Source: Clostridiaceae bacterium
GTDB lineage: Bacteria > Bacillota > Clostridia > Lachnospirales > Lachnospiraceae
Direction: 5' to 3'
NCBI GenBank assembly: GCA_910575585.1
Contig: CAJTGF010000054.1
Coordinates: forward strand, 1-37,424
DNA length: 37,424 bases
The notes below the pieces were generated by a model. It worked only from the letters and a program-made list of their open reading frames with translations. It did not search any database and had not been told where the DNA came from. This document shows positions 16,721-26,600 of the stretch, piece after piece. The position numbers and the translations under genes were made by a program. The number at the start of each line of letters is the position of its first letter. Within the stretch, counting starts at the first letter, position 1.

Positions 16721-16984
16721 CAGTGTCCCCTACCGAAACCACCTTAAGTGAGCAAACCTTAGCCAGCGAATTCTGGTTTTGCCAGTCAGAGGAGAGCTGT
16801 CCCGGCAGGGTGAATCTATGCCATGGAGATGAGACCAGGAAAATAGGAGGGCCTCACCCCGAGTGTTTTCCGCTTTAAGGGCTCATCGGAATGTTCGGCA
16901 TATCTGAACCCGGACGGGACAGCTCTCCTCTGACTGGCCTCACGACAATCCCCGCCCATTGATCACTCAACAATCCAGCAATAT
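16721..16984 (+). repeat. Foldback repeat copy C
   Basis: Same organisation as copy B, opposite orientation. Basal stem: 16744-16756 with 16958-16970. Outer arm: 16781-16804 is the exact reverse complement of 16915-16938 (24 bp), but its sequence is unrelated to the arms of A and B. The inner segments CTATGCCATGGAGATGAGAC (from 16816) and CTCATCGGAATG (16882-16893) are conserved. Apical GGAAAA and TTTTCC pair where copy B has GGGAAC and GTTCCC. The 3' limit is approximate. Confidence 0.9.
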
Positions 16985-17083
16985 GACGAATTTAAAGTTC
17001 TGCGCTATCCTGGTTAGAGTGAATGAATGGCAGGATTCGCTAAACTAAATGACATTGGTTCAGGTCAGAGTTTTTGCAATGCC

Positions 17084-17112
17084 TTGCAATTTCATCTGTT
17101 TTTTTGTATACT
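17084..17112 (+). promoter_or_regulatory. Promoter of ftsK
   Basis: TTGCAA (17084-17089), 17-bp spacer, TATACT (17107-17112), about 70 bases before the GTG start. The hexamers equal those of the SEC-C gene promoter. Confidence 0.7.
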
Positions 17113-17180
17113 ATCCTAAGTGAGAAGGGAAAAGGGAACATTTGTACTCTTTTGATTCATAGTAAGGAGGCACGAAACAG

Positions 17181-20100
17181 GTGGCTGGAACGGCAAAAAG
17201 CAGCAGGACGACGGCGAAAAAGTCATCGTCTTCAAGATCAAAAAAACAGACCCAGGCAAAGCAGCAAAAAGATACCGCATTTATGCGGGGGGAAGTGTTC
17301 CTGATCGCTTCCTTTGCCTTGGCGGTCTTATTATTTTTAAGTAACTTTCACCTGTGCGGCGTGGCAGGGGACTATCTTAGAAAGGTGCAGCTGGGGATCT
17401 TTGGGATGATGGGGTTTCTTGCTCCGATCCTCCTGTTTGTGGGTACATGCTTTGCCATGTCCAACCAGGGCAATCCCATTGCGGCCCTTAAGATGGCAGC
17501 GGCGGTGACAGGGGGGTTGATCCTCTGCGGCCTGGCGGAGATGGTGTTTGGCGGAGGCTATAAAGCGGGGCAGAAGATCATGGACGCCTATATCCGCTCC
17601 TCGGAAAACGGCCTTGGAGGCGGTCTGGTGGGCGGTATTTTGGCCCAGGGGCTGGGATCGGTTCTGGGCGTGGTGGGGACATACCTGATCCTTTTGGTGG
17701 TATTTTCCATCTGCTGCGTGTGCGTCACGGAACGGTCCCTGGTGGCTCTGGTGAAACGGGGCGGAGGACGGGCCTATGCCTATGCCAAGGAGGATGCCCG
17801 CCGCCGCAAGGAGATCCATGAGGAGCGCAGACAGGAATGGATTAGACGGCGGGAGGAAGAGGAAATTCGCCGCCAGGAAGAGCAGCGGGTGCGGGGCGTT
17901 AACCTGGATGCCACCAAGCTTGGCGGCTATGAGGAAGAGACGTACGCAGATGGGTACAGCGGCGTTTATCAGGAGGATGAGTATTACGACGAAGCCTATG
18001 AGGATGGCGGGACAGACGGATACATAGATGAAGAAGCGGACGGCTGGGACGAAAACGGCGTTCCGATGACTGCGTCCGGCCGCATGCCTCAGGAACACCG
18101 GGAGGATGTCTTTACCGGGGAGATCTCCCTGCCGCCTCAATACACAGACGAGGAGGAAGGGGACTTTGACGAGGAGGACGTGATGGCGGTCCATGACGCC
18201 CTGCGGACCGTGTGGCAGGATGTGGCCGATGAGGCTGTCTCGGACGGGGATTGGGATACCCTGGATGCCAGAGGACCCTATGACACCGGCGGCGCCAGGA
18301 ACAGCCGCGTTGGGCAGACGGAAGAGGAAAGCGATCAAAGGCACAGCCGCGGGCATGAGCCGAATCCGGGCCAAAAGGCGGGAAGCGGGATGTACGGGAC
18401 ATCCGCGGCTTACCAGGGGCCGGAGCACTCCGGGGAGCTGGACCAGGATGAGGGTTTTGGAGCATACCAGACATCCGTGGAAGATCAAAGGCCGGTATAC
18501 GGCGATGATCCGATCCGGTATCCCGATGCCGGGATTTATGAAATGCCAAAGACAGGCCGGGAACAGGAATACCCGGAGGATGTTGGCCGCAGTCACCAGG
18601 ATGACCCCATGCCGGAGACCATCAGCCACTGGGTACCGGAGCTTAAAGAGGAGCCTATTCTGCGGGTGCCGCCTGCCGGGGCGGCAGGTTCCGTCTTTGA
18701 CCAGGATCTGTCCGCTTTTAGCAGGAAAGACCGGGGAGAAGAGCCGGAAGCGGATGTCCAGGATCCGGGGGACTTTCGGATCCCCGAGGAGAGCAAGCGG
18801 GTGGTGACAGCTTCCGGCAAGATCATAGAAAATGACACGGAGGCCCTGCAAAAGAAGGTGGAAAGTCGCCGCCGGGAAGTGGCGGCGGAGCGCGGGGACG
18901 ATGCCCTGGGGGTGGCGGCTCAGATAAAAGAGAAGGAGATTGTGAAAAAAGAATATCAGTTCCCTCCCGTGACTCTGTTAAAGAGGGGGAGCAAGCCGGC
19001 GGGGGCCTTTTCCGAGCAGGAGTACAAGGATACGGCCATTAAGTTACAGCAGACCCTAAAGAATTTCGGCGTGGGCGTGACGGTGACCAACATCAGCTGC
19101 GGGCCGTCGGTGACCCGGTATGAACTGCGGCCGGAGCAGGGGGTAAAGGTCAGCAAGATCGTAGGGCTGGCGGACGACATCAAGCTTAGTCTGGCGGCGG
19201 AGGATATCCGAATCGAGGCCCCCATCCCAGGGCGGTCCGCCGTAGGCATCGAGGTGCCAAACAAGGAGAATACCACGGTGTATCTGCGGGAGATTTTTGA
19301 GGCGGAGGACTTTAAGAAAGCCGCCTCTGGCCTGTCCTTTGCCGTAGGCAAGGATATCGGCGGCCAGGTGGTGGTGACGGATATTGCGAAGATGCCCCAC
19401 CTTTTGATCGCCGGCGCCACAGGATCGGGAAAATCGGTGTGTATCAACACTCTGATCATGAGCATTCTGTTTAAGGCAAGCCCCGATGACGTGAAGCTGA
19501 TCATGGTTGACCCCAAGGTGGTGGAATTAAGCGCTTACAACGGCATCCCGCACCTTTTGATCCCTGTGGTCACGGACCCGAAAAAGGCTTCGGGGGCGTT
19601 AAACTGGGCGGTGGCGGAGATGATGAGCCGCTACGACAAATTTGCCAAATACAACGTAAGGAATCTGAAGGGATACAACGCTAAGATCGAGTCCATAAAT
19701 GACATTGAGGATGAGGACAAGCCTCAGAAAATGCCCCAGATCGTCATCATCATCGACGAGCTGGCGGACCTTATGATGGTCTCGCCCGGGGAGGTGGAGG
19801 ACGCCATCTGCCGTCTGGCCCAGCTTGCCAGGGCGGCGGGCATCCATCTGGTTATTGCCACCCAAAGGCCGTCGGTCAACGTTATCACAGGTCTAATTAA
19901 GGCCAACGTTCCTTCCAGGATCGCCTTTGCCGTCTCCTCGGGAGTGGACTCCAGGACTATTATCGATATGTACGGGGCGGAGAAGCTTTTGGGAAAAGGC
20001 GACATGCTGTTCTACCCCTCCGGGGTTCCCAAGCCCCAGAGGGTCCAGGGAGCCTTTGTCTCCGACCAGGAGGTGGCGGACGTGGTGGAATTTCTGGCGT

Positions 20101-20414
20101 CCCAGGGCATGGAAGCCGGGTATCAGGCGGATATTGAAAGTAAGATTGCGGCCGCGCCGGCAGGCGGCGGGGGAGAAGCCCCAAAAAACAACGGCCGGGA
20201 TGAATATTTTGAACAGGCAGGAAAATTTATCATAGAGAAGGACAAGGCTTCCATCGGTATGCTCCAGAGGATGTACAAGATTGGATTTAACCGCGCCGCC
20301 AGGATCATGGACCAGCTGGCCCAGTTCGGGGTAGTAGGCGAGGAGGAGGGCACAAAGCCCAGAAAAGTCCTGATGACTGTTGAAGAATTTGAGGACCTGT
20401 TGTCACAGGAGTAA
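17181..20414 (+). CDS. ftsK: DNA translocase FtsK/SpoIIIE
   Basis: A 1077-residue DNA translocase that pumps chromosome ends across the division or sporulation septum. Four hydrophobic segments (residues about 36-56, 70-90, 103-122, 155-180) anchor it. A long acidic, Tyr/Gly/Asp-rich linker spans about 200-600. The motor has Walker A GATGSGKS near residue 745 and Walker [12 protein letters not shown] near 853. The winged-helix gamma domain, which reads polar DNA sequences, is at about 1010-1075 ([20 protein letters not shown]). Start is GTG at 17181, ten bases after AAGGAGG. The linker is longer than the short one in Bacillus SpoIIIE. It has its own promoter, just past the repeat cluster. Confidence 0.95.
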   Translation: MAGTAKSSRTTAKKSSSSRSKKQTQAKQQKDTAFMRGEVFLIASFALAVLLFLSNFHLCGVAGDYLRKVQLGIFGMMGFLAPILLFVGTCFAMSNQGNPIAALKMAAAVTGGLILCGLAEMVFGGGYKAGQKIMDAYIRSSENGLGGGLVGGILAQGLGSVLGVVGTYLILLVVFSICCVCVTERSLVALVKRGGGRAYAYAKEDARRRKEIHEERRQEWIRRREEEEIRRQEEQRVRGVNLDATKLGGYEEETYADGYSGVYQEDEYYDEAYEDGGTDGYIDEEADGWDENGVPMTASGRMPQEHREDVFTGEISLPPQYTDEEEGDFDEEDVMAVHDALRTVWQDVADEAVSDGDWDTLDARGPYDTGGARNSRVGQTEEESDQRHSRGHEPNPGQKAGSGMYGTSAAYQGPEHSGELDQDEGFGAYQTSVEDQRPVYGDDPIRYPDAGIYEMPKTGREQEYPEDVGRSHQDDPMPETISHWVPELKEEPILRVPPAGAAGSVFDQDLSAFSRKDRGEEPEADVQDPGDFRIPEESKRVVTASGKIIENDTEALQKKVESRRREVAAERGDDALGVAAQIKEKEIVKKEYQFPPVTLLKRGSKPAGAFSEQEYKDTAIKLQQTLKNFGVGVTVTNISCGPSVTRYELRPEQGVKVSKIVGLADDIKLSLAAEDIRIEAPIPGRSAVGIEVPNKENTTVYLREIFEAEDFKKAASGLSFAVGKDIGGQVVVTDIAKMPHLLIAGATGSGKSVCINTLIMSILFKASPDDVKLIMVDPKVVELSAYNGIPHLLIPVVTDPKKASGALNWAVAEMMSRYDKFAKYNVRNLKGYNAKIESINDIEDEDKPQKMPQIVIIIDELADLMMVSPGEVEDAICRLAQLARAAGIHLVIATQRPSVNVITGLIKANVPSRIAFAVSSGVDSRTIIDMYGAEKLLGKGDMLFYPSGVPKPQRVQGAFVSDQEVADVVEFLASQGMEAGYQADIESKIAAAPAGGGGEAPKNNGRDEYFEQAGKFIIEKDKASIGMLQRMYKIGFNRAARIMDQLAQFGVVGEEEGTKPRKVLMTVEEFEDLLSQE

Positions 20415-20471
20415 GGTGTCAAAACGAAACCTGACGATGGAAAACAACGGCTTATAAGGAGGAAAATGTAC

Positions 20472-22142
20472 ATGAAGACGGATATTCAGATTGCCCAGGA
20501 AGCAGAGATGATGCCCATAAAGGATGTGGCGGCGGCTTATGGCATCAGGGAAGATGATTTGGAGATGTACGGAAAGTATAAGGCCAAGCTGGCGGACGGA
20601 CTGTGGGAAGAGGTCAAGGACCGCCGGGATGCCAGGCTGGTTTTGGTGACAGCCATTAACCCCACTCCGGCAGGGGAGGGAAAGACTACTACCAGCGTAG
20701 GACTGGGGGACGCCTTGTCAAGACTTGGGAAAAAGACGCTGATCGCCCTTAGGGAGCCCTCTTTAGGACCCTGCTTTGGGATCAAAGGCGGAGCGGCAGG
20801 CGGCGGATATGCCCAGGTGGTGCCTATGGAGGATCTAAACCTTCACTTTACAGGAGATTTCCATGCCATCACCTCTGCCAACAATCTGTTAGCCGCCCTT
20901 TTGGACAACCATATCCAGCAGGGCAATGCCCTTCAGATTGACACCAGGCAGATCCTGTGGAAACGGTGCCTGGATATGAATGACCGGGTTCTGCGCAATG
21001 TGGTGGTGGGCCTTGGGGCCAAGGCCGACGGCGTGGTGCGGGAGGATCATTTTGTCATCACCGTGGCTTCGGAGATCATGGCCATCCTCTGCCTGGCCGA
21101 CGACATGGCGGATCTGAAGGACAGGCTGGGGCGGATCATCGTGGCCTACAATTACGCAGGGCAGCCGGTGACAGCCGCGGATCTTAACGCGGTGGGCGCC
21201 ATGGCGGCGCTTCTGAAGGATGCCATTAAGCCCAACCTGATCCAGACACTGGAACACACCGGGGCCGTGGTCCACGGCGGGCCATTTGCCAACATCGCCC
21301 ACGGGTGCAACAGCGTCAGGGCCACTAAGACAGCCTTAAAACTGGCTGATATCGTGGTGACAGAAGCCGGGTTCGGCGCAGATCTGGGGGCGGAGAAGTT
21401 CCTTGACATCAAGTGCAGGAAAGCCGGGTTAAAGCCGGACGCGGTGGTGCTGGTGGCTACGGTGCGGGCCCTGAAATACAACGGCGGCGTGGCAAAGGCA
21501 GACCTTGGAACGGAGAATCTGGAAGCCCTTAAGAGAGGCATCGTGAACCTGGAGAAGCATATTGAGAACATCCAGAAGTACGGGGTTCCCGTGGTGGTGA
21601 CGCTTAATTCGTTCATTTCCGATACCGAGGCGGAATATGCATATATTAAGGAGTTCTGTGAGGAGAAAGGCTGTGAGTTCGCTCTGTCCCAGGTGTGGGC
21701 AAAAGGCGGCGAAGGCGGGGAGGAGCTGGCAAAGAAGGTCCTTTGGACCCTTGAACACAAGGAGAGCCATTACAAACCCATCTATCCCGATGACATGAGC
21801 TTAGAGGAGAAGATCGCCACCGTGGCAAAGGAGATCTACGGGGCAGACGGGGTGAACTATGCCCCGGCGGCAGAAAGAGCCCTTAAAAAGATCGCGGACA
21901 TGGGATTTGGCCATCTGCCGGTATGCATGGCCAAGACCCAGTACTCCCTTTCGGACGACCAGAACAAGTTAGGAAGGCCGGAGGGCTTTGAGATCAGCGT
22001 CAGGGACGCTTACGTGTCGGCGGGAGCGGGCTTTGTGGTGGTCCTTACGGGAGCGATCATGACTATGCCCGGGCTTCCCAAGAAGCCGGCGGCCGACGGC
22101 ATCGACGTGGATGACAGAGGTTTTATTACAGGACTGTTTTAA
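20472..22142 (+). CDS. fhs: Formate-tetrahydrofolate ligase
   Basis: A 556-residue enzyme that makes 10-formyl-tetrahydrofolate from formate, THF and ATP, the entry step of one-carbon metabolism and of the methyl branch in acetogens. Marks are the ATP loop TPAGEGKTT near residue 65, [23 protein letters not shown] written here as [10 protein letters not shown] and KGGAAGGG, and FTGDFHAI. Length is normal. Two ATGs stand six bases apart; the second, at 20472, has nine bases from AAGGAGG and is favoured. It ends in TAATG overlap with an in-frame ATG of the next gene. Product also feeds fmt downstream in the window, a functional but not genetic link. Confidence 0.95.
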   Translation: MKTDIQIAQEAEMMPIKDVAAAYGIREDDLEMYGKYKAKLADGLWEEVKDRRDARLVLVTAINPTPAGEGKTTTSVGLGDALSRLGKKTLIALREPSLGPCFGIKGGAAGGGYAQVVPMEDLNLHFTGDFHAITSANNLLAALLDNHIQQGNALQIDTRQILWKRCLDMNDRVLRNVVVGLGAKADGVVREDHFVITVASEIMAILCLADDMADLKDRLGRIIVAYNYAGQPVTAADLNAVGAMAALLKDAIKPNLIQTLEHTGAVVHGGPFANIAHGCNSVRATKTALKLADIVVTEAGFGADLGAEKFLDIKCRKAGLKPDAVVLVATVRALKYNGGVAKADLGTENLEALKRGIVNLEKHIENIQKYGVPVVVTLNSFISDTEAEYAYIKEFCEEKGCEFALSQVWAKGGEGGEELAKKVLWTLEHKESHYKPIYPDDMSLEEKIATVAKEIYGADGVNYAPAAERALKKIADMGFGHLPVCMAKTQYSLSDDQNKLGRPEGFEISVRDAYVSAGAGFVVVLTGAIMTMPGLPKKPAADGIDVDDRGFITGLF

Positions 22143-22159
22143 TGGATTTGGAGGATGGC

Positions 22160-23650
22160 ATGAACGTGTTGGAGAGCCTTAAGGCGATTGGCGGTGTTTT
22201 GCTTTTGGGGGATCCCAAGGCAGAGGTGACAGAGGTGGCCTATGATTCCCGGAAAGCTGCCCCGGAGTGTGTATTTGTGGCCATGAAAGGGACCAAGACG
22301 GATTCCCACGATTTCATCGGCCAGGTTATGGAACAGGGATGCAGATGCCTGGTGGCGGAGGAAAGCCTGGAACAGATCCGCTCCCGGGTGGGACAGCTGC
22401 CAGAGGACATGACCGTGTTCCGGGTAAGGAACGGCCGGGAAGGGCTGGCCCATTTATCGGCGGCCAGATTTGGCTGGCCGGCCAAAAAGATGGTGTGCAT
22501 CGGCGTCACCGGAACCAAGGGAAAGACTACCACCACCTACATGATCAAGGCGATTTTAGAGGCTGCGGGGAAGAAGGTGGGGCTTATCGGGACGGCGGGA
22601 GCCGTCATCGGGGATACCACCTATCCTACGGTGAACACGACGCCGGAGTCTTATGAGTTGGAGCGGTATTTTTCAAAGATGGCGGAAGCAGGCTGTGAGT
22701 ACATGATCATGGAGGTGTCCTCCCAGGGGCTTAAGATGCACCGGGTTGACGGGATCGTTTTTGACTACGGCATCTTTACCAACATTTCCAATGACCACAT
22801 CGGGCCTGATGAGCACAAGGATTTTCAGGAGTATCTGTATTATAAGAAACAGCTGCTGGACCGGTGCGCCGTGGGGATCGTAAACCGGGATGACGCGCGG
22901 TTTGACCAGATCATAGAAGGCCATGGCTGTAGGCTTTATACCTACGGCCTGGAGGGAAACGGGGATTTTCAGGCCAGGGATATCCGCTATGTGGCGGAGT
23001 CGGATTTTGTGGGCCTTTCGTTTTTTGTAAAGGGCGCCTGGGACATGGACGTTAAGGTGAACATCCCCGGGAAGTTTAACGTCTACAACGCCATGGCGGC
23101 CTTAAGCGTCTGCAGCTTTCTTGGGCTTTCTCCGGACCGTGTGCGCCACGCGCTGGAGCATCTGTACGTCAACGGGCGGATGGAGATCGTCCATGCGTCT
23201 TCCAAATGCACGGTGATTGTGGATTATGCCCACAACGCAATCAGCATGGAAAGCCTTCTGAAAACCTTGAGGGATTACGGCCCCAGGCGGCTGGTGTGCG
23301 TTTTTGGATGCGGCGGGAACCGGTCCAGGGACCGGCGGTATTCCATGGGGGAGATCGGCGGAAAGCTGGCGGATCTGTGTATCCTGACAGCGGATAATTC
23401 CCGCTATGAAAAGACGGAGGATATTATAAAAGATATCCGGGAAAGCCTTGTAAAGACAGGGGGAAGCTATGTGGAGATCCCTGACAGGAGAGAGGCCATT
23501 GCCTACAGCATCACCCATGCCCAGCCGGGAGACATGATCGCGGTCATCGGAAAAGGGCATGAGGATTACCAGGAGGAAAACGGGGTTCGAAGACCGTTTC
23601 TGGACAGACAGGTGATCAAGGAAGTTGTTGCGGGGCTTAAAGAGAAGTGA
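22160..23650 (+). CDS. murE: MurE-like UDP-MurNAc-peptide ligase
   Basis: A 496-residue Mur ligase that adds the third amino acid, usually meso-diaminopimelate, to UDP-MurNAc-Ala-Glu. The ATP loop GVTGTKGKTTT begins near residue 115, NTTPESYELERYF follows, and the C-terminal domain has GKGHEDYQ. Two spots differ from the usual family pattern: the amino-acid selecting DNPR motif reads DNSR, and the DYAHTPD motif reads DYAHNAI. The Arg that contacts the diaminopimelate carboxylate is kept, so mDAP use is likely, but a MurE paralogue is possible. The start at 22160 follows GGAGG; an ATG at 22142 overlaps the fhs stop. Confidence 0.82.
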   Translation: MNVLESLKAIGGVLLLGDPKAEVTEVAYDSRKAAPECVFVAMKGTKTDSHDFIGQVMEQGCRCLVAEESLEQIRSRVGQLPEDMTVFRVRNGREGLAHLSAARFGWPAKKMVCIGVTGTKGKTTTTYMIKAILEAAGKKVGLIGTAGAVIGDTTYPTVNTTPESYELERYFSKMAEAGCEYMIMEVSSQGLKMHRVDGIVFDYGIFTNISNDHIGPDEHKDFQEYLYYKKQLLDRCAVGIVNRDDARFDQIIEGHGCRLYTYGLEGNGDFQARDIRYVAESDFVGLSFFVKGAWDMDVKVNIPGKFNVYNAMAALSVCSFLGLSPDRVRHALEHLYVNGRMEIVHASSKCTVIVDYAHNAISMESLLKTLRDYGPRRLVCVFGCGGNRSRDRRYSMGEIGGKLADLCILTADNSRYEKTEDIIKDIRESLVKTGGSYVEIPDRREAIAYSITHAQPGDMIAVIGKGHEDYQEENGVRRPFLDRQVIKEVVAGLKEK

Positions 23651-23712
23651 TAACCGTTGAGGCAGGTCTGCGCGTTTACCGCGCTGACCGTACGAAAACG
23701 TAATGGCAGCAG

Positions 23713-23752
23713 GCATCCGGCCCATGGCGAAGCGATTTTCATGGCCGGATGC
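23713..23752 (+). other. Hairpin before priA
   Basis: GCATCCGGCC-C-ATG (23713-23726) pairs with CATGGCCGGATGC (23740-23752) with one bulged base. No T run follows, so it is not a typical terminator. It covers an in-frame ATG at 23749, which speaks for translation from 23770. Confidence 0.5.
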
Positions 23753-23769
23753 GTAACAGGGAGCAGAGC

Positions 23770-26007
23770 ATGTACGCCAACATCATCATTGACATCTCCC
23801 ACGAAATGGTAGACAGACCGTTTCAGTACCGGATCCCGGCCCATTTAGAGCCGGAGATCCTGGTGGGGACTCAGGTGCGGATCCCTTTTGGCGCAGGAAA
23901 TCATCTGCGGAAAGGGTATGTGGTGGACCTGACGAAACAGGCCGAATTTGATATCCAGAAGATAAAAGACATAGCCGGGGTGGTCGTTGAGGGTGTGACG
24001 GCGCAGACCCGGCTGATTCAGCTTGCGTGGTGGTTAAAGGAGCGGTACGGGTCCACCATGAACCAGGCCCTAAAGACCGTTCTGCCCGTAAAGCAGAAGG
24101 TAAAGCAGAAACAGGCCCGGTTTATCCGGCGTCTTTTGACCAGGGAGGACATAAGGGCAGCGGCAGATGAGGCGGCCAGAAAGCATTACGGGGCCAGGGA
24201 GCGGCTTTTGAGGGCTCTGGAAGATGCCGACGAGATCCCCTATGAGGTGGCTGCGGACCAGATGAACCTGACTATGGCATCCATAAAGCCTTTGGTGGAA
24301 AAGGGCATGATCGCCTTGGAGGCGGAGACCGTATTCCGAAATCCCCTGATCCGCCAGGATCTTAAAAGCGCGGCGGTGGAGCTAAACAGGGAGCAAGAGG
24401 CAGCGGTAAAGGACTTTGCCGATCGCTATGACCGGGGGATCCGGGAGACGGCTCTCCTATACGGCGTGACGGGCAGCGGCAAGACGGAGGTTTACATGGA
24501 GATGATCGCCCATGTGCTAAAGGCAGGCAGGCAGGTCATCGTGCTGATCCCGGAGATCGCCCTGACTTACCAGACCGTGATGCGGTTTTACAAACGGTTC
24601 GGGAGCCTGGTGTCCATCATCAACTCCCGCATGTCCCAGGGGGAGCGCTACGACCAGTTTGAGCGGGCCAAAAACGGACAGGTACGGATCATGATCGGCC
24701 CCAGGTCCGCGCTGTTTACGCCCTTTTGCGATCCCGGGCTCATTATCATGGACGAGGAGCACGAGACAGCCTACAAAAGCGAGACTTCCCCCCGCTACCA
24801 TGCCAGGGAGGTGGCGGTACGTCTGGGAGCGACGTGCAATGCCTCGGTGGTGCTGGGGTCGGCCACGCCGTCTCTGGAGGCGTACACAAAGGCCGTTGAG
24901 GGAACGTGGCATCTGTACCAATTGACCCAGAGGGCAAAGAAAGACAGCCGCATGGCCCAGGTCCACGTCGTTGACCTGCGGACAGAGCTTAAGGAGGGGA
25001 ACCGGTCCATGTTCAGCCGGAAGCTTTTGGAGGCCATGACCCAGCGGCTTAAGGCAGGGCAGCAGACCATGCTGTTTATGAACCGGAGAGGGTATGCCAG
25101 CTTTGTGTCCTGCCGTTCCTGCGGGGAGGCCGTGAAATGTCCCCACTGCGACGTGACGCTGACCCTCCACTTCGGGCAGAAGCTGGTGTGTCATTACTGC
25201 GGCCACGAGACCAAGGCGCCCAACCATTGCCCCCAGTGCGGTTCCCCCTATATCGCGGGATTTGGCACCGGCACCCAGAAAGTGGAGGAGATGACGAAAA
25301 AAATGTTCCCCCAGGCCAGGGTGCTGCGGATGGACATGGACACCACGTCGAAAAAAGAGGGCCACCAGGAGATTTTGTCGGCCTTTGCCCAGGGCAAGGC
25401 GGATATCCTCATAGGGACCCAGATGATCGTAAAGGGCCACGATTTTCCCAAGGTGACGCTGGTGGGAGTCCTGGCGGCGGATCTGTCTTTGTACACCTCG
25501 GATTTTCGGTGCGGGGAAAGGACTTTTCAGCTTCTGTGTCAGGCGGCGGGACGGGCGGGCAGAGGTGAGCTGTTCGGGGAGGTGGTGATCCAGACCTACA
25601 ACCCGGAGCACTACAGCATAACCTGCGCCGCCGCCCAGGATTACCGGTCCTTTTACCGTCAGGAGATGGTGTATCGGGATATGCTTGGCTATCCGCCCCG
25701 GATCCAGCTTTTGGCGGTTATGGCCTCCTGTAAATCGGAGGAAACGCTGAATGAGGCCATGGAGCATCTAAGCCGGTGGGCCGGGGAGGAAGGCGGTCTT
25801 TTGGAGGCGGAGGCAGAGGGAGGACGGGTGGAGATGATCGGTCCGGCCCAGGCCACGGTCTACAAAGTTAATGATATCTATAGAAAAATTTTATATTTGA
25901 AACAAGAAAACTGTGATATACTGATAAAACTAAAAAGCTGCCTGGAACAGCGCCGCCGCAATGCCTGGTGGCAGCAGCAGGTGATGATCCAGTATGATTT
26001 TGCGTAA
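23770..26007 (+). CDS. priA: Primosomal replication protein N' (PriA helicase)
   Basis: A 745-residue helicase that reloads the replisome at stalled forks. The N-terminal DNA-binding domain starts with YANIIIDISH and DRPFQYRIP. Walker A is GVTGSGKTEVY near residue 232, with the DEEH box near 325. The zinc-binding module (CRSCG, CPHCD, CHYCG, CPQCG) lies at about 447-490 with all eight Cys. The helicase C-terminal half has GTQMIVKGHDFPKV and QAAGRAGR. An in-frame ATG at 23749 exists, but AGGGAG at 23758-23763 favours 23770. It leads the housekeeping run priA-def-fmt that is conserved in Firmicutes. Confidence 0.95.
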   Translation: MYANIIIDISHEMVDRPFQYRIPAHLEPEILVGTQVRIPFGAGNHLRKGYVVDLTKQAEFDIQKIKDIAGVVVEGVTAQTRLIQLAWWLKERYGSTMNQALKTVLPVKQKVKQKQARFIRRLLTREDIRAAADEAARKHYGARERLLRALEDADEIPYEVAADQMNLTMASIKPLVEKGMIALEAETVFRNPLIRQDLKSAAVELNREQEAAVKDFADRYDRGIRETALLYGVTGSGKTEVYMEMIAHVLKAGRQVIVLIPEIALTYQTVMRFYKRFGSLVSIINSRMSQGERYDQFERAKNGQVRIMIGPRSALFTPFCDPGLIIMDEEHETAYKSETSPRYHAREVAVRLGATCNASVVLGSATPSLEAYTKAVEGTWHLYQLTQRAKKDSRMAQVHVVDLRTELKEGNRSMFSRKLLEAMTQRLKAGQQTMLFMNRRGYASFVSCRSCGEAVKCPHCDVTLTLHFGQKLVCHYCGHETKAPNHCPQCGSPYIAGFGTGTQKVEEMTKKMFPQARVLRMDMDTTSKKEGHQEILSAFAQGKADILIGTQMIVKGHDFPKVTLVGVLAADLSLYTSDFRCGERTFQLLCQAAGRAGRGELFGEVVIQTYNPEHYSITCAAAQDYRSFYRQEMVYRDMLGYPPRIQLLAVMASCKSEETLNEAMEHLSRWAGEEGGLLEAEAEGGRVEMIGPAQATVYKVNDIYRKILYLKQENCDILIKLKSCLEQRRRNAWWQQQVMIQYDFA

Positions 26008-26093
26008 AAATCCAGCGATTACGGAAACAAGCGACCCCACAGGTCGTAAAGACCAGGGACAATGATCAATAAAGTGAGAGAGGGCAGAGCAAT

Positions 26094-26600
26094 ATGGCGA
26101 TTAGACAGGTAAGAACCTTGGGAGACGATATTTTGTATAAGAAGTGCAAGCCGGTGAAGGACATGACGCCCAGGCTTGCGCAGCTTATAGAGGATATGTT
26201 TGAGACCATGTATACCAACAGCGGGGTGGGGCTTGCGGCACCGCAGGTGGGGATCTTAAAGCAAGTGGTGGTCATCGACGTGGATGATGAGGACGTGCCG
26301 GATGAGGAGCGGGATCAGTATGTGCTTATCAACCCGGAGATCCTGGAACAGAAAGGAGACACCACGGCCTACGAAGGCTGTCTTAGCGTGCCGGGCAAGA
26401 CCGGGAAGGTCACCAGGCCGGAGTGGGTGAAGGTGCGGTTTTTGGACGAAAACATGGAAGCGTGCGTTATGGAGGCGGAAGGGATGCTGGCCAGGGCCAT
26501 CTGCCATGAGTGCGACCATTTGTCAGGGAAACTGTATGTGGACCTGGTGGAGGGAGAGCTTAAGGACGCGTCGGAGCTGACGGAGGAGGATATGGAGTAG
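26094..26600 (+). CDS. def: Peptide deformylase
   Basis: A 168-residue metalloenzyme that removes the formyl group from nascent N-formylmethionine. All three family motifs are intact: GVGLAAPQ near residue 43, EGCLSVPG with the metal-binding Cys, and HECDH at 138-142 with the catalytic Glu139. The fmt start codon follows its TAG stop directly, coupling the enzyme that adds the formyl group with the one that removes it. A GAGAGAGGG site lies before the ATG. Confidence 0.96.
   Translation: MAIRQVRTLGDDILYKKCKPVKDMTPRLAQLIEDMFETMYTNSGVGLAAPQVGILKQVVVIDVDDEDVPDEERDQYVLINPEILEQKGDTTAYEGCLSVPGKTGKVTRPEWVKVRFLDENMEACVMEAEGMLARAICHECDHLSGKLYVDLVEGELKDASELTEEDME

Noticed and set aside
16315-16984. 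CRISPR array
   Set aside because: The repeats are long, few and in opposite orientations, with no regular spacers and no cas genes.
17337-18851. 504-residue open frame on the minus strand inside ftsK
   Set aside because: It lies antisense to the acidic, GC-rich ftsK linker, where stop codons are rare by composition. It has no start signal and no recognisable domain.
24517-25767. 416-residue minus-strand open frame inside priA
   Set aside because: It mirrors the codons of a well-supported gene, is rich in His/Pro/Arg shadow composition and has no family resemblance.
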